A DNA stretch of 64,000 bases from Chloroflexota bacterium (lineage in GTDB: Bacteria; Chloroflexota; Limnocylindria; Limnocylindrales; CSP1-4), in NCBI GenBank assembly GCA_021783095.1, contig JAJXUG010000005.1:38651-102650 (forward strand), in the 5' to 3' direction. The notes below the pieces were generated by a model. It saw nothing but the letters and a program-made list of their open reading frames with translations. It had not been told where the DNA came from and did not search any database. The position numbers and the translations under genes were made by a program. Shown piece after piece: positions 8,121 to 16,902 of this stretch (its first letter is position 1; each line of letters starts with the position of its first letter).

Positions 8121-9363
8121 GGGTCATCACGCGTTGGTGAGCGCCACTAGGAGGAGTTCCGGAATGGGTTCTACGCAGACAAGGGGCCGACTGCTGTCGT
8201 TGGCTGCGGGCGTCATGCTCGTGGCCGCGGCCTGCGGCGGTTCGACAGCGACCACCGCGCCCGCTTCGGCGGCGGCCCCCGCTTCGGCGGCGGCCCCCGC
8301 TTCGGCGGCGGCGCCGGCCGCGAACTCGGTCTACACCCCGTTGGCATCGGCGCCCTGTGATCTCAGCGGGAAGGACATCTACTTCCTGTCCGTGCTGAAG
8401 GCGCACCCGACGCTGCGCCTGTGGCAGCAGGGCTTCCTCGACGAGGCCAGGCGTATGGGGTTCAAGACCGAGACGATCGCGTCTCCTGACGACGCCGACT
8501 GGGCCAAGGCCGTGGCCCTCGGCGAGCAGATCCGCGCCACCGAGACGGCTGGCAACTACGGCATGGTGTTCGGCTACGGCGACCCGTCGGAGGCAGCCCT
8601 CGTCAAGGAGTTCGGCGACGCGAAGGTCCCGGTCATCTGGACGCACCAGGTCCTGACCGCCAACCAGATCCCGGGCGTCCTCGCCTGGAGCGGGTTCGAT
8701 CCCGCGAAGTGGGGCGTGTCGGCCGCTGACGCCATCGGCGCCAAGATCAACGGCACCGGCGCCGTCGCCATCACCGAGGGCTCGTTCAACCCGACCGAGG
8801 ACGGCGTCGCCGCGGCGTTCACGACGGAGATGAACGCCAAGTACCCGAACGTCAAGGTCCTCAAGCCGCAGGAGGAGGGCTTCGATCCCCCCACCGCGAT
8901 CGCCAAGGCGGTCTCCATCCTCCAGGCCAACCCGGACGTGGTCGGCGCCCTCTCGACGACCGGCGCGGGCCCCGTGACCTGGGGCGGCGCGGCCGACCAG
9001 ACCGGCCGCACCGTGTACTCCATCGGGCCGGACATGACCCGCCCCAACATGGACCTCGTCAAGGCCGGCAAGGTGTTCGCGCTCGCGGCCCAGCCAGGCT
9101 ACGAGGAGCACGAGCAGGCGGTCGACCTGATCGCCCAGTCGATGTGCGGCAAGACCGTGCCGTACGCCAACGAGCTCACCACGGCCATCGTCCAGGCCGA
9201 CGGCCTCGCCCCGTACTACAAGATCGTGGACGAGGAGACCCCGTACACGCCCGCGCCGACCCCCAGTCCGTCCTGATCGAGCGAGCGGGCGCGTCGGCGG
9301 CCACGCCGCCGTCGCGCCCGCCCACACCCAACCCGACGACAGACAAGACGAGGCACCCGTGAC
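8121..9363 (+). repeat. 1,243-bp perfect direct repeat, copy 1
   Basis: Identical, as far as I can compare by eye, to 11206-12448 (offset 3,085). It spans 43 bases upstream of the lipoprotein start including its ribosome binding site, the whole gene, the downstream gap and the first five bases (GTGAC) of the following ATPase gene. In this copy the ATPase frame is lost right after the repeat boundary. Confidence 0.95.
8164..9276 (+). CDS. Sugar-binding lipoprotein of ABC transporter, copy 1
   Basis: 370-residue periplasmic-binding-protein-like (Peripla_BP_4 type) lipoprotein. Signal peptide with lipobox VAAAC, lipidated Cys24, then a low-complexity linker made of three PASAAA units encoded by an 18-bp tandem repeat (about 8267-8320). 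The ligand-binding domain follows (DIYFLSVLKAHPTLRLWQQG onward). The ATG at 8164 is preceded by GGAGTTCC. It should deliver a sugar to the RbsC-type permeases. The protein is identical to the copy at 11249-12361; here it is separated from its ATPase by the inserted segment. Confidence 0.92.
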   Translation: MGSTQTRGRLLSLAAGVMLVAAACGGSTATTAPASAAAPASAAAPASAAAPAANSVYTPLASAPCDLSGKDIYFLSVLKAHPTLRLWQQGFLDEARRMGFKTETIASPDDADWAKAVALGEQIRATETAGNYGMVFGYGDPSEAALVKEFGDAKVPVIWTHQVLTANQIPGVLAWSGFDPAKWGVSAADAIGAKINGTGAVAITEGSFNPTEDGVAAAFTTEMNAKYPNVKVLKPQEEGFDPPTAIAKAVSILQANPDVVGALSTTGAGPVTWGGAADQTGRTVYSIGPDMTRPNMDLVKAGKVFALAAQPGYEEHEQAVDLIAQSMCGKTVPYANELTTAIVQADGLAPYYKIVDEETPYTPAPTPSPS

Positions 9364-9683
9364 TACCTGGAATGCCAAGCGCCGGCCCTGTCGGTCTGGC
9401 TGTCCCGGAGGCCGATGAGGTCGTCCAGCTGGTCGAGCTCCGGCTTCCGCTGGCCGTGCCTGTCCATCCGCCCATGACGAACCCACGCAGCGTGCATCTC
9501 CCATCACTGTCGTGGATGGGGGGCTGAACAATCGACTGGCGGAAGCGGGTTGGCCGCCGATCTTGCACCCACGGTCGTGATCATATCCGGAGCCAAAGGT
9601 GGAGGCGCTCTGGTCTTCGCTCGAGAATCGGGCGGCGCGGTGATCGAGTTCTTCGAGGCTCCCAACCGACCGGTGGCCTGACT
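9364..9683 (+). other. Left part of inserted segment with a C-terminal gene remnant
   Basis: Immediately after repeat copy 1 the sequence no longer matches the ATPase gene. A frame open from 9478 to the TGA at 9681 ends with TVVIISGAKGGG then ALVFARESGGAVIEFFEAPN, which looks like the genuine C-terminus of an unidentified protein. Its stop is two bases before the next start codon, the spacing of co-translated genes. No start or N-terminal domain is present, so the gene was truncated at or near the repeat boundary. Confidence 0.4.
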
Positions 9684-11003
9684 ATGGCCAGCCCGGCACC
9701 CGTTCACTCGGGCGGCACCGCGGCCGGTCCGGCGAGGGCCGCCGGGTGGGCGGCGCGGCTGCACGGGCTCCGATTCATCGCGCCCGGCGGAGCGACAGCC
9801 GCGCTCATCCTCGTGCTGCTCGCGGCGTTCGCGCTACGTGCCGCCTGGCTTGGCAGCCCGAGCGGGTCGCTCATCTTCGATGAGCGGTACTACGTGAATG
9901 CCGCGCGGACGCTCCTCGGCTGGCCGGTCAGCTCCGGGGTCTGGGCGGGGTCGCCCGCCGGGCTCGATCCGAACACGGAGCATCCTCCGCTCGGGAAGCT
10001 GCTGATCGCGGGTTCGATGCTCGTGTTCGGCGATGATGCGATCGGGTGGCGGGCGCCGAGCCTGGTCGCCGGCATGGTCGCGCTCGCTGCCGTGTACGGG
10101 ATCGTACGGGCGCTGGGCGGGTCGCCGTGGACCGCGGTTCTTGCGGTGGCGATCTACGCGCTGGACACCCTCTCGTTCATCCACGGACGAATCGGCTTGC
10201 TCGACATGATGATGATCGCGCTCGTCCTTCTCGGGGCCTGGGCGGCGCTGCGGCAACGCCCGGGGACGGCGGGAGTCCTCATGGGCCTCGGCGTGCTCGT
10301 CAAGGTCACGGCCGTGTTCGCCGTGCTCGCTGCCGTCGGGTGGCTCGCCGTGGAGCTGTGGCGGCGGGTCCGCGTGCGCGGAACACTCGAGGCCGCGGAC
10401 CTCGGTCCCGCTGTGCGCCTCATTGGTGTCTTCGCGGTCGTCGGATTTTGCGGCCTCTGGTTGCTCGACCTGCGTTTCACCACCTTCACCACGCCGCTCG
10501 CCCACCTCTCCCGCATGTTCGGCTATGGCCTGGGTCTCCATCCCGCGTACAGCTCCGACGAGATCTCGAGCCAGCCGTGGGAATGGCTGGTCAACGGGGG
10601 CCAGTTCGACTACCTCAGGGAATCGGTCGCCTCGGTGGCGGGCTACACGGTCCTCGACCTGCCACCCACGATCGATTTCCACGCGATGCTCAATCCCGTC
10701 CTGATCGGCAGCCTCGTCCCGGTCGTCCTCTTCGCCTGGACGCGGGCGCGAGAGGCGCGCGATCCGCTCGCGGGCTGGGCACTCGTCTGGATGGCCGCGG
10801 ACTATCTCCCGCTCATCGCGCTCGCGGTCGTCTCCAATCGGGTGATGTTCATCTACTACGCCCTCCCGGTCGTCCCGGGGCTTGCCATTGCGACGGCGGT
10901 CCTGCTCAGACGGGCAAGCCTTCCGCGCACCGTCGCCTGGGGATATCTCGCGGCGATGGCCGCCGTGTTCGTGGCGTCCTTTCCGTTTCGACAGGTGCCG
11001 TAG
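9684..11003 (+). CDS. PMT-family (GT39-like) membrane glycosyltransferase
   Basis: 439-residue polytopic membrane protein of the dolichyl-phosphate-mannose:protein mannosyltransferase type. The acidic first-loop motif is FDERYYVNAARTL near residue 67, followed by EHPPLGKLLIAGS near residue 100, both diagnostic; about ten hydrophobic segments follow. It would transfer mannose from a polyprenyl phosphate donor to exported proteins or glycans at the outer face of the membrane. It has no functional link to the sugar-uptake operon around it, and lies inside the segment bounded by the 1.24-kb direct repeats. Confidence 0.85.
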   Translation: MASPAPVHSGGTAAGPARAAGWAARLHGLRFIAPGGATAALILVLLAAFALRAAWLGSPSGSLIFDERYYVNAARTLLGWPVSSGVWAGSPAGLDPNTEHPPLGKLLIAGSMLVFGDDAIGWRAPSLVAGMVALAAVYGIVRALGGSPWTAVLAVAIYALDTLSFIHGRIGLLDMMMIALVLLGAWAALRQRPGTAGVLMGLGVLVKVTAVFAVLAAVGWLAVELWRRVRVRGTLEAADLGPAVRLIGVFAVVGFCGLWLLDLRFTTFTTPLAHLSRMFGYGLGLHPAYSSDEISSQPWEWLVNGGQFDYLRESVASVAGYTVLDLPPTIDFHAMLNPVLIGSLVPVVLFAWTRAREARDPLAGWALVWMAADYLPLIALAVVSNRVMFIYYALPVVPGLAIATAVLLRRASLPRTVAWGYLAAMAAVFVASFPFRQVP

Positions 11004-11205
11004 GAGCTGGCGGTGACTCAAGTCGCAGGGGGCCGCACCGGAGTCCGGGGGTCGATGCAAGAGTCGACTTGCCAAGGGTGGGTGGCGGTGTCCGGCCCTG
11101 ATCCTCAGCGCCGATTCGGCGCCGCGGAACCCAGCCGCCAAGATCGTATATGGACAGATGGCTTGACCATTTAGTTGTTTGCAGGCTACCATCTGCAGGG
11201 GTGTC
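11004..11205. other. Right part of inserted segment
   Basis: About 200 bases without a gene between the PMT stop and repeat copy 2. It contains a 7-bp inverted repeat, CAGATGG (11155-11161) and CCATCTG (11189-11195). Between the arms is TTGACC with a weak CTACCA 17 bases later, a possible promoter reading into lipoprotein copy 2. Confidence 0.35.
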
Positions 11206-12448
11206 GGGTCATCACGCGTTGGTGAGCGCCACTAGGAGGAGTTCCGGAATGGGTTCTACGCAGACAAGGGGCCGACTGCTGTCGTTGGCTGCGGGCGTCA
11301 TGCTCGTGGCCGCGGCCTGCGGCGGTTCGACAGCGACCACCGCGCCCGCTTCGGCGGCGGCCCCCGCTTCGGCGGCGGCCCCCGCTTCGGCGGCGGCGCC
11401 GGCCGCGAACTCGGTCTACACCCCGTTGGCATCGGCGCCCTGTGATCTCAGCGGGAAGGACATCTACTTCCTGTCCGTGCTGAAGGCGCACCCGACGCTG
11501 CGCCTGTGGCAGCAGGGCTTCCTCGACGAGGCCAGGCGTATGGGGTTCAAGACCGAGACGATCGCGTCTCCTGACGACGCCGACTGGGCCAAGGCCGTGG
11601 CCCTCGGCGAGCAGATCCGCGCCACCGAGACGGCTGGCAACTACGGCATGGTGTTCGGCTACGGCGACCCGTCGGAGGCAGCCCTCGTCAAGGAGTTCGG
11701 CGACGCGAAGGTCCCGGTCATCTGGACGCACCAGGTCCTGACCGCCAACCAGATCCCGGGCGTCCTCGCCTGGAGCGGGTTCGATCCCGCGAAGTGGGGC
11801 GTGTCGGCCGCTGACGCCATCGGCGCCAAGATCAACGGCACCGGCGCCGTCGCCATCACCGAGGGCTCGTTCAACCCGACCGAGGACGGCGTCGCCGCGG
11901 CGTTCACGACGGAGATGAACGCCAAGTACCCGAACGTCAAGGTCCTCAAGCCGCAGGAGGAGGGCTTCGATCCCCCCACCGCGATCGCCAAGGCGGTCTC
12001 CATCCTCCAGGCCAACCCGGACGTGGTCGGCGCCCTCTCGACGACCGGCGCGGGCCCCGTGACCTGGGGCGGCGCGGCCGACCAGACCGGCCGCACCGTG
12101 TACTCCATCGGGCCGGACATGACCCGCCCCAACATGGACCTCGTCAAGGCCGGCAAGGTGTTCGCGCTCGCGGCCCAGCCAGGCTACGAGGAGCACGAGC
12201 AGGCGGTCGACCTGATCGCCCAGTCGATGTGCGGCAAGACCGTGCCGTACGCCAACGAGCTCACCACGGCCATCGTCCAGGCCGACGGCCTCGCCCCGTA
12301 CTACAAGATCGTGGACGAGGAGACCCCGTACACGCCCGCGCCGACCCCCAGTCCGTCCTGATCGAGCGAGCGGGCGCGTCGGCGGCCACGCCGCCGTCGC
12401 GCCCGCCCACACCCAACCCGACGACAGACAAGACGAGGCACCCGTGAC
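11206..12448 (+). repeat. 1,243-bp perfect direct repeat, copy 2
   Basis: Second copy of the 8121-9363 sequence. Left flank differs (CGGGTC here against TGGGTC). The right boundary falls inside the ATPase gene after GTGAC, where this copy continues into the intact ATPase. It carries the lipoprotein gene with its own ribosome binding site. Confidence 0.95.
11249..12361 (+). CDS. Sugar-binding lipoprotein of ABC transporter, copy 2
   Basis: 370-residue lipoprotein identical in sequence to the 8164-9276 product: lipobox Cys24, three PASAAA linker units and a Peripla_BP_4-type ligand-binding domain ending in PAPTPSPS. This copy is the one joined correctly to the ATPase, 82 bases upstream of its GTG. 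The complete lack of substitutions against copy 1 means the duplication is very recent, is maintained by gene conversion, or is an assembly artefact. Confidence 0.92.
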   Translation: MGSTQTRGRLLSLAAGVMLVAAACGGSTATTAPASAAAPASAAAPASAAAPAANSVYTPLASAPCDLSGKDIYFLSVLKAHPTLRLWQQGFLDEARRMGFKTETIASPDDADWAKAVALGEQIRATETAGNYGMVFGYGDPSEAALVKEFGDAKVPVIWTHQVLTANQIPGVLAWSGFDPAKWGVSAADAIGAKINGTGAVAITEGSFNPTEDGVAAAFTTEMNAKYPNVKVLKPQEEGFDPPTAIAKAVSILQANPDVVGALSTTGAGPVTWGGAADQTGRTVYSIGPDMTRPNMDLVKAGKVFALAAQPGYEEHEQAVDLIAQSMCGKTVPYANELTTAIVQADGLAPYYKIVDEETPYTPAPTPSPS

Positions 12449-14033
12449 CGTAACGCTCGGTACCCCGCATGCTCACTCGACCAGCGACTTCGCGTTGGAG
12501 ATGGACTCCATTGTCAAGACATTCGGCGGCGTTCAGGCGCTCCGAGGCGTCTCCATCCAGGTCCGGCGCGGCGAGGTCCACGGCCTGATCGGCCAGAACG
12601 GCGCCGGCAAGTCGACGCTCATGAAGATCCTCGACGGGTACTACCCGGCGGGGTCCTTCGGGGGCAGCATCAAGGTTGCTGGAAACGAGGTCCGCCTGGC
12701 GTCGCCCCGCGACGCGCAGGCAGTCGGAATCGCGATCGTCCCGCAGGAGACCACGGTCGTCGAACCTCTGAGCGTCGCCGAGAACATCATTCTGGGCGAG
12801 CTCGCGCAGCAGCAGACCCGCCTGTTCGCCCGGAACCGGTCGAGCGAGCGCGCCAGGGCGTTCTTGGGCGAGCACCATATCCCGCTCGACGCCGACGCCA
12901 AGGTCGCGACTCTGAGCATGCACAAGAAGCAGCTGGTCATGATCGCGCGCGCGCTCTACACGCAGCCGCAGGTCCTCGTGCTCGACGAGCCGACGTCGTC
13001 CCTTACCTCGGACGAGATCGAGAACCTGTTCGCGATCGTTCGAGGGCTCCGGGAAGAAGGCCTGACCTGTCTCTTCATTACCCATAAGCTCGACGAGATC
13101 CTCTCGCTCTGCGATCGCGTGACGATCCTGCGGGACGGGCAGACGGCAGGCGAGTACGCCCGGGCCGACTTCGACGCGGACCGCCTCATCACCGACATGA
13201 TCGGGCGCAAGCTCGGGGACCTATATCCGCCGCGCCCGGCGCTCGCCGACGATGCTCCCGAGGTGCTGCGCGTCGAGGGGCTCGCCATCGAGAACCCGCG
13301 CATGCCCGGCTCGGAGCTGCTGCACGACGTGAGCTTCACACTTCACGCGGGCGAGATCCTGGGCCTGGGCGGCCTCGTCGGGTCCGGCCGCAGCGAGCTC
13401 GTGACCGCGCTGTACGGTCAGACGCGGATCATGCGCGGCACGGTCACCCTTGAAGGCAAGGTAATCCAGCCGAACGGTGCCAAGCAGGCGATGGCCGAGG
13501 GCATCGGTCTCGTCACCGAGGACCGCAAGGCGGAAGGCCTGCTCTTCAACCTCAACATCCGTGAGAACGTCACGCTCAATATCCTCAGCGGCATTTCGCG
13601 CGGGATCCTCCTCGACCGCGGCCACGAGCGCCAGGTCGCTCGCGACACGGTGCACGACCTGTCCGTGGCCGCACCGTCGACCGCCACGAAGGTGGCCAAC
13701 CTGAGCGGTGGCAACCAGCAGAAGGTCGTCATCGGGAAGGTCCTCCTGCCCAAGCCCAGGGTGCTGCTGCTGGACGAGCCGACCAAGGGCGTGGACATCG
13801 CCTCCAAGGCGGACATCTACCGCCTGATGACGGTGCTTGCGAAGTCCGGAGTCGCCCTCATCTTCATCTCATCGGAGTTCCCCGAGCTGCTCGCGCTCAG
13901 CCACCGCGTGGTCGTCCTGGCCGGCGGCACGGTGCGCGAGACCCTGCCCGGCGCCTCGACGAGCGAGAATCGCCTGATGCGGTCGGCGATGCGCGTAGAC
14001 GAGCTCCCCGACGACGCAGCCGAGCCGGCCTGA
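12444..14033 (+). CDS. Sugar ABC transporter ATP-binding protein, RbsA family
   Basis: 529-residue protein with two ABC domains, typical of ribose/rhamnose/galactose importers. Domain 1 (about 10-245) has Walker A GQNGAGKSTLMK, a diverged signature LSMHKKQ and Walker B VLVLDEPTSSL. Domain 2 (about 270-515) has the degenerate Walker A GLVGSGRSEL usual in this family, signature LSGGNQQKV and VLLLDEPTKGVD. The GTG start lies at the right edge of the direct repeat. It energises the RbsC-type permeases encoded at 6993 and 15909. Confidence 0.93.
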   Translation: MTVTLGTPHAHSTSDFALEMDSIVKTFGGVQALRGVSIQVRRGEVHGLIGQNGAGKSTLMKILDGYYPAGSFGGSIKVAGNEVRLASPRDAQAVGIAIVPQETTVVEPLSVAENIILGELAQQQTRLFARNRSSERARAFLGEHHIPLDADAKVATLSMHKKQLVMIARALYTQPQVLVLDEPTSSLTSDEIENLFAIVRGLREEGLTCLFITHKLDEILSLCDRVTILRDGQTAGEYARADFDADRLITDMIGRKLGDLYPPRPALADDAPEVLRVEGLAIENPRMPGSELLHDVSFTLHAGEILGLGGLVGSGRSELVTALYGQTRIMRGTVTLEGKVIQPNGAKQAMAEGIGLVTEDRKAEGLLFNLNIRENVTLNILSGISRGILLDRGHERQVARDTVHDLSVAAPSTATKVANLSGGNQQKVVIGKVLLPKPRVLLLDEPTKGVDIASKADIYRLMTVLAKSGVALIFISSEFPELLALSHRVVVLAGGTVRETLPGASTSENRLMRSAMRVDELPDDAAEPA

Positions 14034-14036
14034 CCG

Positions 14037-15020
14037 ATGAGCACCATCCGGGTATGTGGCGGGTCGCTCTCGGTGGACAGCGACCCGGAACGCGGGTTCG
14101 CGATCTCGGCGATCGTCGACGGCGTGAGCGGCGCCAACGCCCTCTGGCAACGGACAGGGTTCGTCCCCGGTGAGTTCCGGCGGGTCCTCGGCCCGTCCGG
14201 CGAGCCGTCCATCGAGACGTTCGTGGACCTGTTCTCGGGCGGCTGGTTCGAGATGTTCCCGACGACCGGCTACTCGGGCACCGTCCAGGGATCCACCGGC
14301 TTGGCCGTCTCGCTGCTGCACGGCGAGGTCATGCGCCTCCCGTGGGAGTTGACCGCCCACGACACCTCCGTCGTCGAAGCGACCGTGACGACGATCCGGA
14401 CCCCGTTCCGCCTGACCCGGCGGCTCGAGGTCCAGGGCGACGAGCTGATCGTCACCGAGCGGGCAGAGAACATTGCACCCGTCCCCGCGCCGTACGTGTG
14501 GGGCCACCACCCCTGCTTCGACCGTGCGACCTTCGCCGGCGGCCGGTTCGAGCTGGACGCGGCCTCCGCGGAGGTCCCGGCTCCCGTGTTCGACCGGGGC
14601 CACAGCTCGCTGGTTCCGGGCGCGCCCTTCGCGTTCCCCGTCGCACCGATGCTCGACGGCGGCGTGCGCGACGTCGCGTCGATCCCTGAGGCGCCCGACG
14701 GCCGGCATGAGCAGACGACCGTCGTCGTCCGGCGGGGTGGCGTCCGGATCACCGCGCCCCGGATCGGCCGAGCCTTCACACTGACCTGGGACGAGCGCGA
14801 CTTCCCGCACGTCCTGCTGTGGCAGGACTACCAGGCGCCAGATGCGGCGTTCTGGGGAACCTGCGACACCTTCGCGGTGGAGCCTTCGTCCGCGCCCGGG
14901 CGCTCGCTCGACGACGCGGTGGCGGCCGGTGCCGTCAAGCTGCTCGCGCCGGGCGAGGCAGCGAACCTGACTATGCGCGCGCGATGGGGCGCCATCGACG
15001 AGGAGCCAACCGCGGCTTGA
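14037..15020 (+). CDS. Aldose 1-epimerase-like protein
   Basis: 327-residue beta-sandwich protein resembling aldose 1-epimerase (galactose mutarotase) family members. VWGHHPCFD near residue 158 supplies the conserved histidine region, and a glutamate in FAVEPSSAPG near residue 280 fits the catalytic base. It begins three bases after the ATPase stop, so it is part of the uptake operon. Interconversion of sugar anomers before C1 oxidation by the SDR at 6113 is the likely job. Overall similarity is only moderate. Confidence 0.75.
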   Translation: MSTIRVCGGSLSVDSDPERGFAISAIVDGVSGANALWQRTGFVPGEFRRVLGPSGEPSIETFVDLFSGGWFEMFPTTGYSGTVQGSTGLAVSLLHGEVMRLPWELTAHDTSVVEATVTTIRTPFRLTRRLEVQGDELIVTERAENIAPVPAPYVWGHHPCFDRATFAGGRFELDAASAEVPAPVFDRGHSSLVPGAPFAFPVAPMLDGGVRDVASIPEAPDGRHEQTTVVVRRGGVRITAPRIGRAFTLTWDERDFPHVLLWQDYQAPDAAFWGTCDTFAVEPSSAPGRSLDDAVAAGAVKLLAPGEAANLTMRARWGAIDEEPTAA

Positions 15021-15123
15021 CCCGCCGACGCCCGTGGAATATCAGCGGTCGACTGCGAGCACGCCGCGGGCGGGCGGCGCCGCGCCCGGCCAGACATGGC
15101 GCGGACCGCCAGTCGCCGGCCCT

Positions 15124-15912
15124 CTAGAGCCTCGAGAGCAGGCCGCCGTCGATCATGATCGGCGATCCGGTGACGAAGGACGCCTCGGGCGACACGAGGA
15201 ACAGGATCCCTGCCGCGATCTCCTCGGGCTGTGCCGCGCGACCCAGCACGCGATCGTCGCTCACGAAGCCGCCGTCGGCCAGCGTCTGCCCGAGCGCCTC
15301 GGAGTGCTTGTGCGCCATCGCGGTGTCCACGCCGCCGACGATCAGCGAGTTCACCCGGATCCGGTCGCGGGTGTAGTCGAGGGCCATTTGGCGCGACAGC
15401 GCGACGATCGCGCCCTTGCTGGCCGCATACGCGGCGACGCGCTCCATGGTGGCGTAGGCGTGGACCGATGACACGTTGAGGATCGCGCCGCCGCCGGCGG
15501 CGCGCAGGTGGGGGATCGCCTCGTGGCAGACGAGGTAGACGCTCTTGAGGTTCGTGTCGATGACCGCGTCCCACTCATCCTCGGTGCAGTCCTCGACGCC
15601 CCGGAACAGGAACATGGCCGCATCGTTCACGACGATGTCGAGGTGGCCGAACCGCCCGACCGCATCGCGCACGAGACGCTCGACCTCCACCCGCTGGGAC
15701 ACGTCCGTCTGGATGAAGGCCGCGACAAGCCCCTCGCCCGCCAGTTGCTCGACGAGCGCATCGCCGAGCTCCTTCCGACGCCCCGCGCCGACCACGAGCG
15801 CGCCCTCGCGCGCCAAGAGGACCGCGGTGGCGCGCCCGATGCCGGACGTGGCCCCGGTAACGATCGCGACTTTGCCGGCGACCCGACCGCTGCCGGCCGT
15901 CTGGCCGCTCAT
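15124..15912 (-). CDS. SDR-family dehydrogenase (candidate 2-keto-3-deoxy sugar acid dehydrogenase)
   Basis: 262-residue classical SDR: cofactor loop TGATSGIGRAT near residue 18, NDAAMFLF in the NNAG position, a catalytic serine in LNVSSVHAY, then YAASKGAIVALS. C-terminus MIDGGLLSRL is typical. The start overlaps the permease stop as ATGA. In the minus-strand operon it is the last gene after the FAA-type hydrolase and permease. In L-fucose/L-rhamnose pathways an SDR of this kind oxidises 2-keto-3-deoxy acids to the diketo acid that the FAA hydrolase cleaves, so this role is inferred. Confidence 0.85.
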   Translation of the reverse strand: MSGQTAGSGRVAGKVAIVTGATSGIGRATAVLLAREGALVVGAGRRKELGDALVEQLAGEGLVAAFIQTDVSQRVEVERLVRDAVGRFGHLDIVVNDAAMFLFRGVEDCTEDEWDAVIDTNLKSVYLVCHEAIPHLRAAGGGAILNVSSVHAYATMERVAAYAASKGAIVALSRQMALDYTRDRIRVNSLIVGGVDTAMAHKHSEALGQTLADGGFVSDDRVLGRAAQPEEIAAGILFLVSPEASFVTGSPIMIDGGLLSRL

Positions 15913-16901
15913 ACGGGCTGCGCCCGTCGACGCAGCGAGTCCAACGAGACCGACGCCAGCATGATCACTCCGATCACCACCGTCTGCCACCACGGGTCGA
16001 TATGGACGACCACGAGGCCGCTTGTGATCGTCTGCAGGATCGCCAGGCCGATGAAGGTGCCGATCATCGTGCCGCCACCACCGAAGAGGCTCGTGCCGCC
16101 GACGACGACGGCGGCGACCGCGGAGAGCTCCCAGCCGCTGCCGGTGGTGATCGTCGAGCTCCCGAAGTGGATGATCGAGAGGATGCCCGAGATCCCGGCG
16201 AGCAGGCCGCTGGTGACGAACAGGATCGACTTGACGCGCAGTGTCTTGACGCCAGCGATCCGCGCGGCGTCGGCGTTCCCGCCGGTCGCGCAGATGATCC
16301 GGCCGAAGTTCGTGCGCCCGATCACGAAGTGGCCGATGACGATGAACACGAGCAGGAGCACGACGCTGAACGAGATCGCCGCATCGACCTGGCTGAACTG
16401 GGTGAGCGGGAGATTGTGGACCGGGCGGGCGCCGCACAGCCACGTGGCGAGCCCGCGGGCCATGCCGAGCATCGCGATCGTCGCGATGAACGACGGGATC
16501 CGCGCTCGCAGGACGAGCGTGGCGTTGATGAGGCCGACGAGGCACCCGACCGCGAGCCCGATCGCCATGGACAGGACCGGGTCCAGGTTGCCCTGGGTCA
16601 TGAGCAGCGCCGCAACGATGGAGGTCAGGCAGGCCGTCGAGCCGACCGACAGGTCGAACTCGCCCGCGACGATGAGCATCGTCTGGCCGACCGCGACGAT
16701 GCCCGCGAAGGCCATCGCCTGGACGATCTCGTAGAGGCTCGCGGGGCGCAGGAAGGCCGGGTTCATGAACCCGAAGACAACCACGATCACCACGAGCACG
16801 AGGAGCCGCTTCATCTCGGGCGCGCGCACGACTCCAAGCGCCCGGACCCCCAGGGGGGATCCTGGTGCCGGGAGCCGAGAGACGCTGCTGAGTGCGTTCA
16901 C
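15909..16901 (-). CDS. Sugar ABC transporter permease, RbsC family (2 of 2)
   Basis: 330-residue polytopic permease with the same family hallmark as the 6993 product, VAGEFDLSVGSTACLTS near residue 75, and strongly hydrophobic throughout. No ATPase or binding protein is encoded in this minus-strand operon, so it presumably pairs with the convergent plus-strand operon (permease 1, lipoprotein, RbsA-type ATPase). It overlaps the SDR start by four bases and follows the FAA hydrolase stop by one base. Confidence 0.92.
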   Translation of the reverse strand: MNALSSVSRLPAPGSPLGVRALGVVRAPEMKRLLVLVVIVVVFGFMNPAFLRPASLYEIVQAMAFAGIVAVGQTMLIVAGEFDLSVGSTACLTSIVAALLMTQGNLDPVLSMAIGLAVGCLVGLINATLVLRARIPSFIATIAMLGMARGLATWLCGARPVHNLPLTQFSQVDAAISFSVVLLLVFIVIGHFVIGRTNFGRIICATGGNADAARIAGVKTLRVKSILFVTSGLLAGISGILSIIHFGSSTITTGSGWELSAVAAVVVGGTSLFGGGGTMIGTFIGLAILQTITSGLVVVHIDPWWQTVVIGVIMLASVSLDSLRRRAQPV

Positions 16902-16902
16902 G

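Noticed and set aside
8267..8325. 18-bp tandem repeats in the lipoprotein gene as a CRISPR-like or regulatory array
   Set aside because: They are in-frame codons for a PASAAA linker, have no spacers and sit inside a coding region; no CRISPR array was seen anywhere in the window.
8083..9531. 482-codon minus-strand open frame, with a similar one at 11186-12412
   Set aside because: Shadow of the duplicated lipoprotein gene; its apparent duplication is a by-product of the direct repeat.
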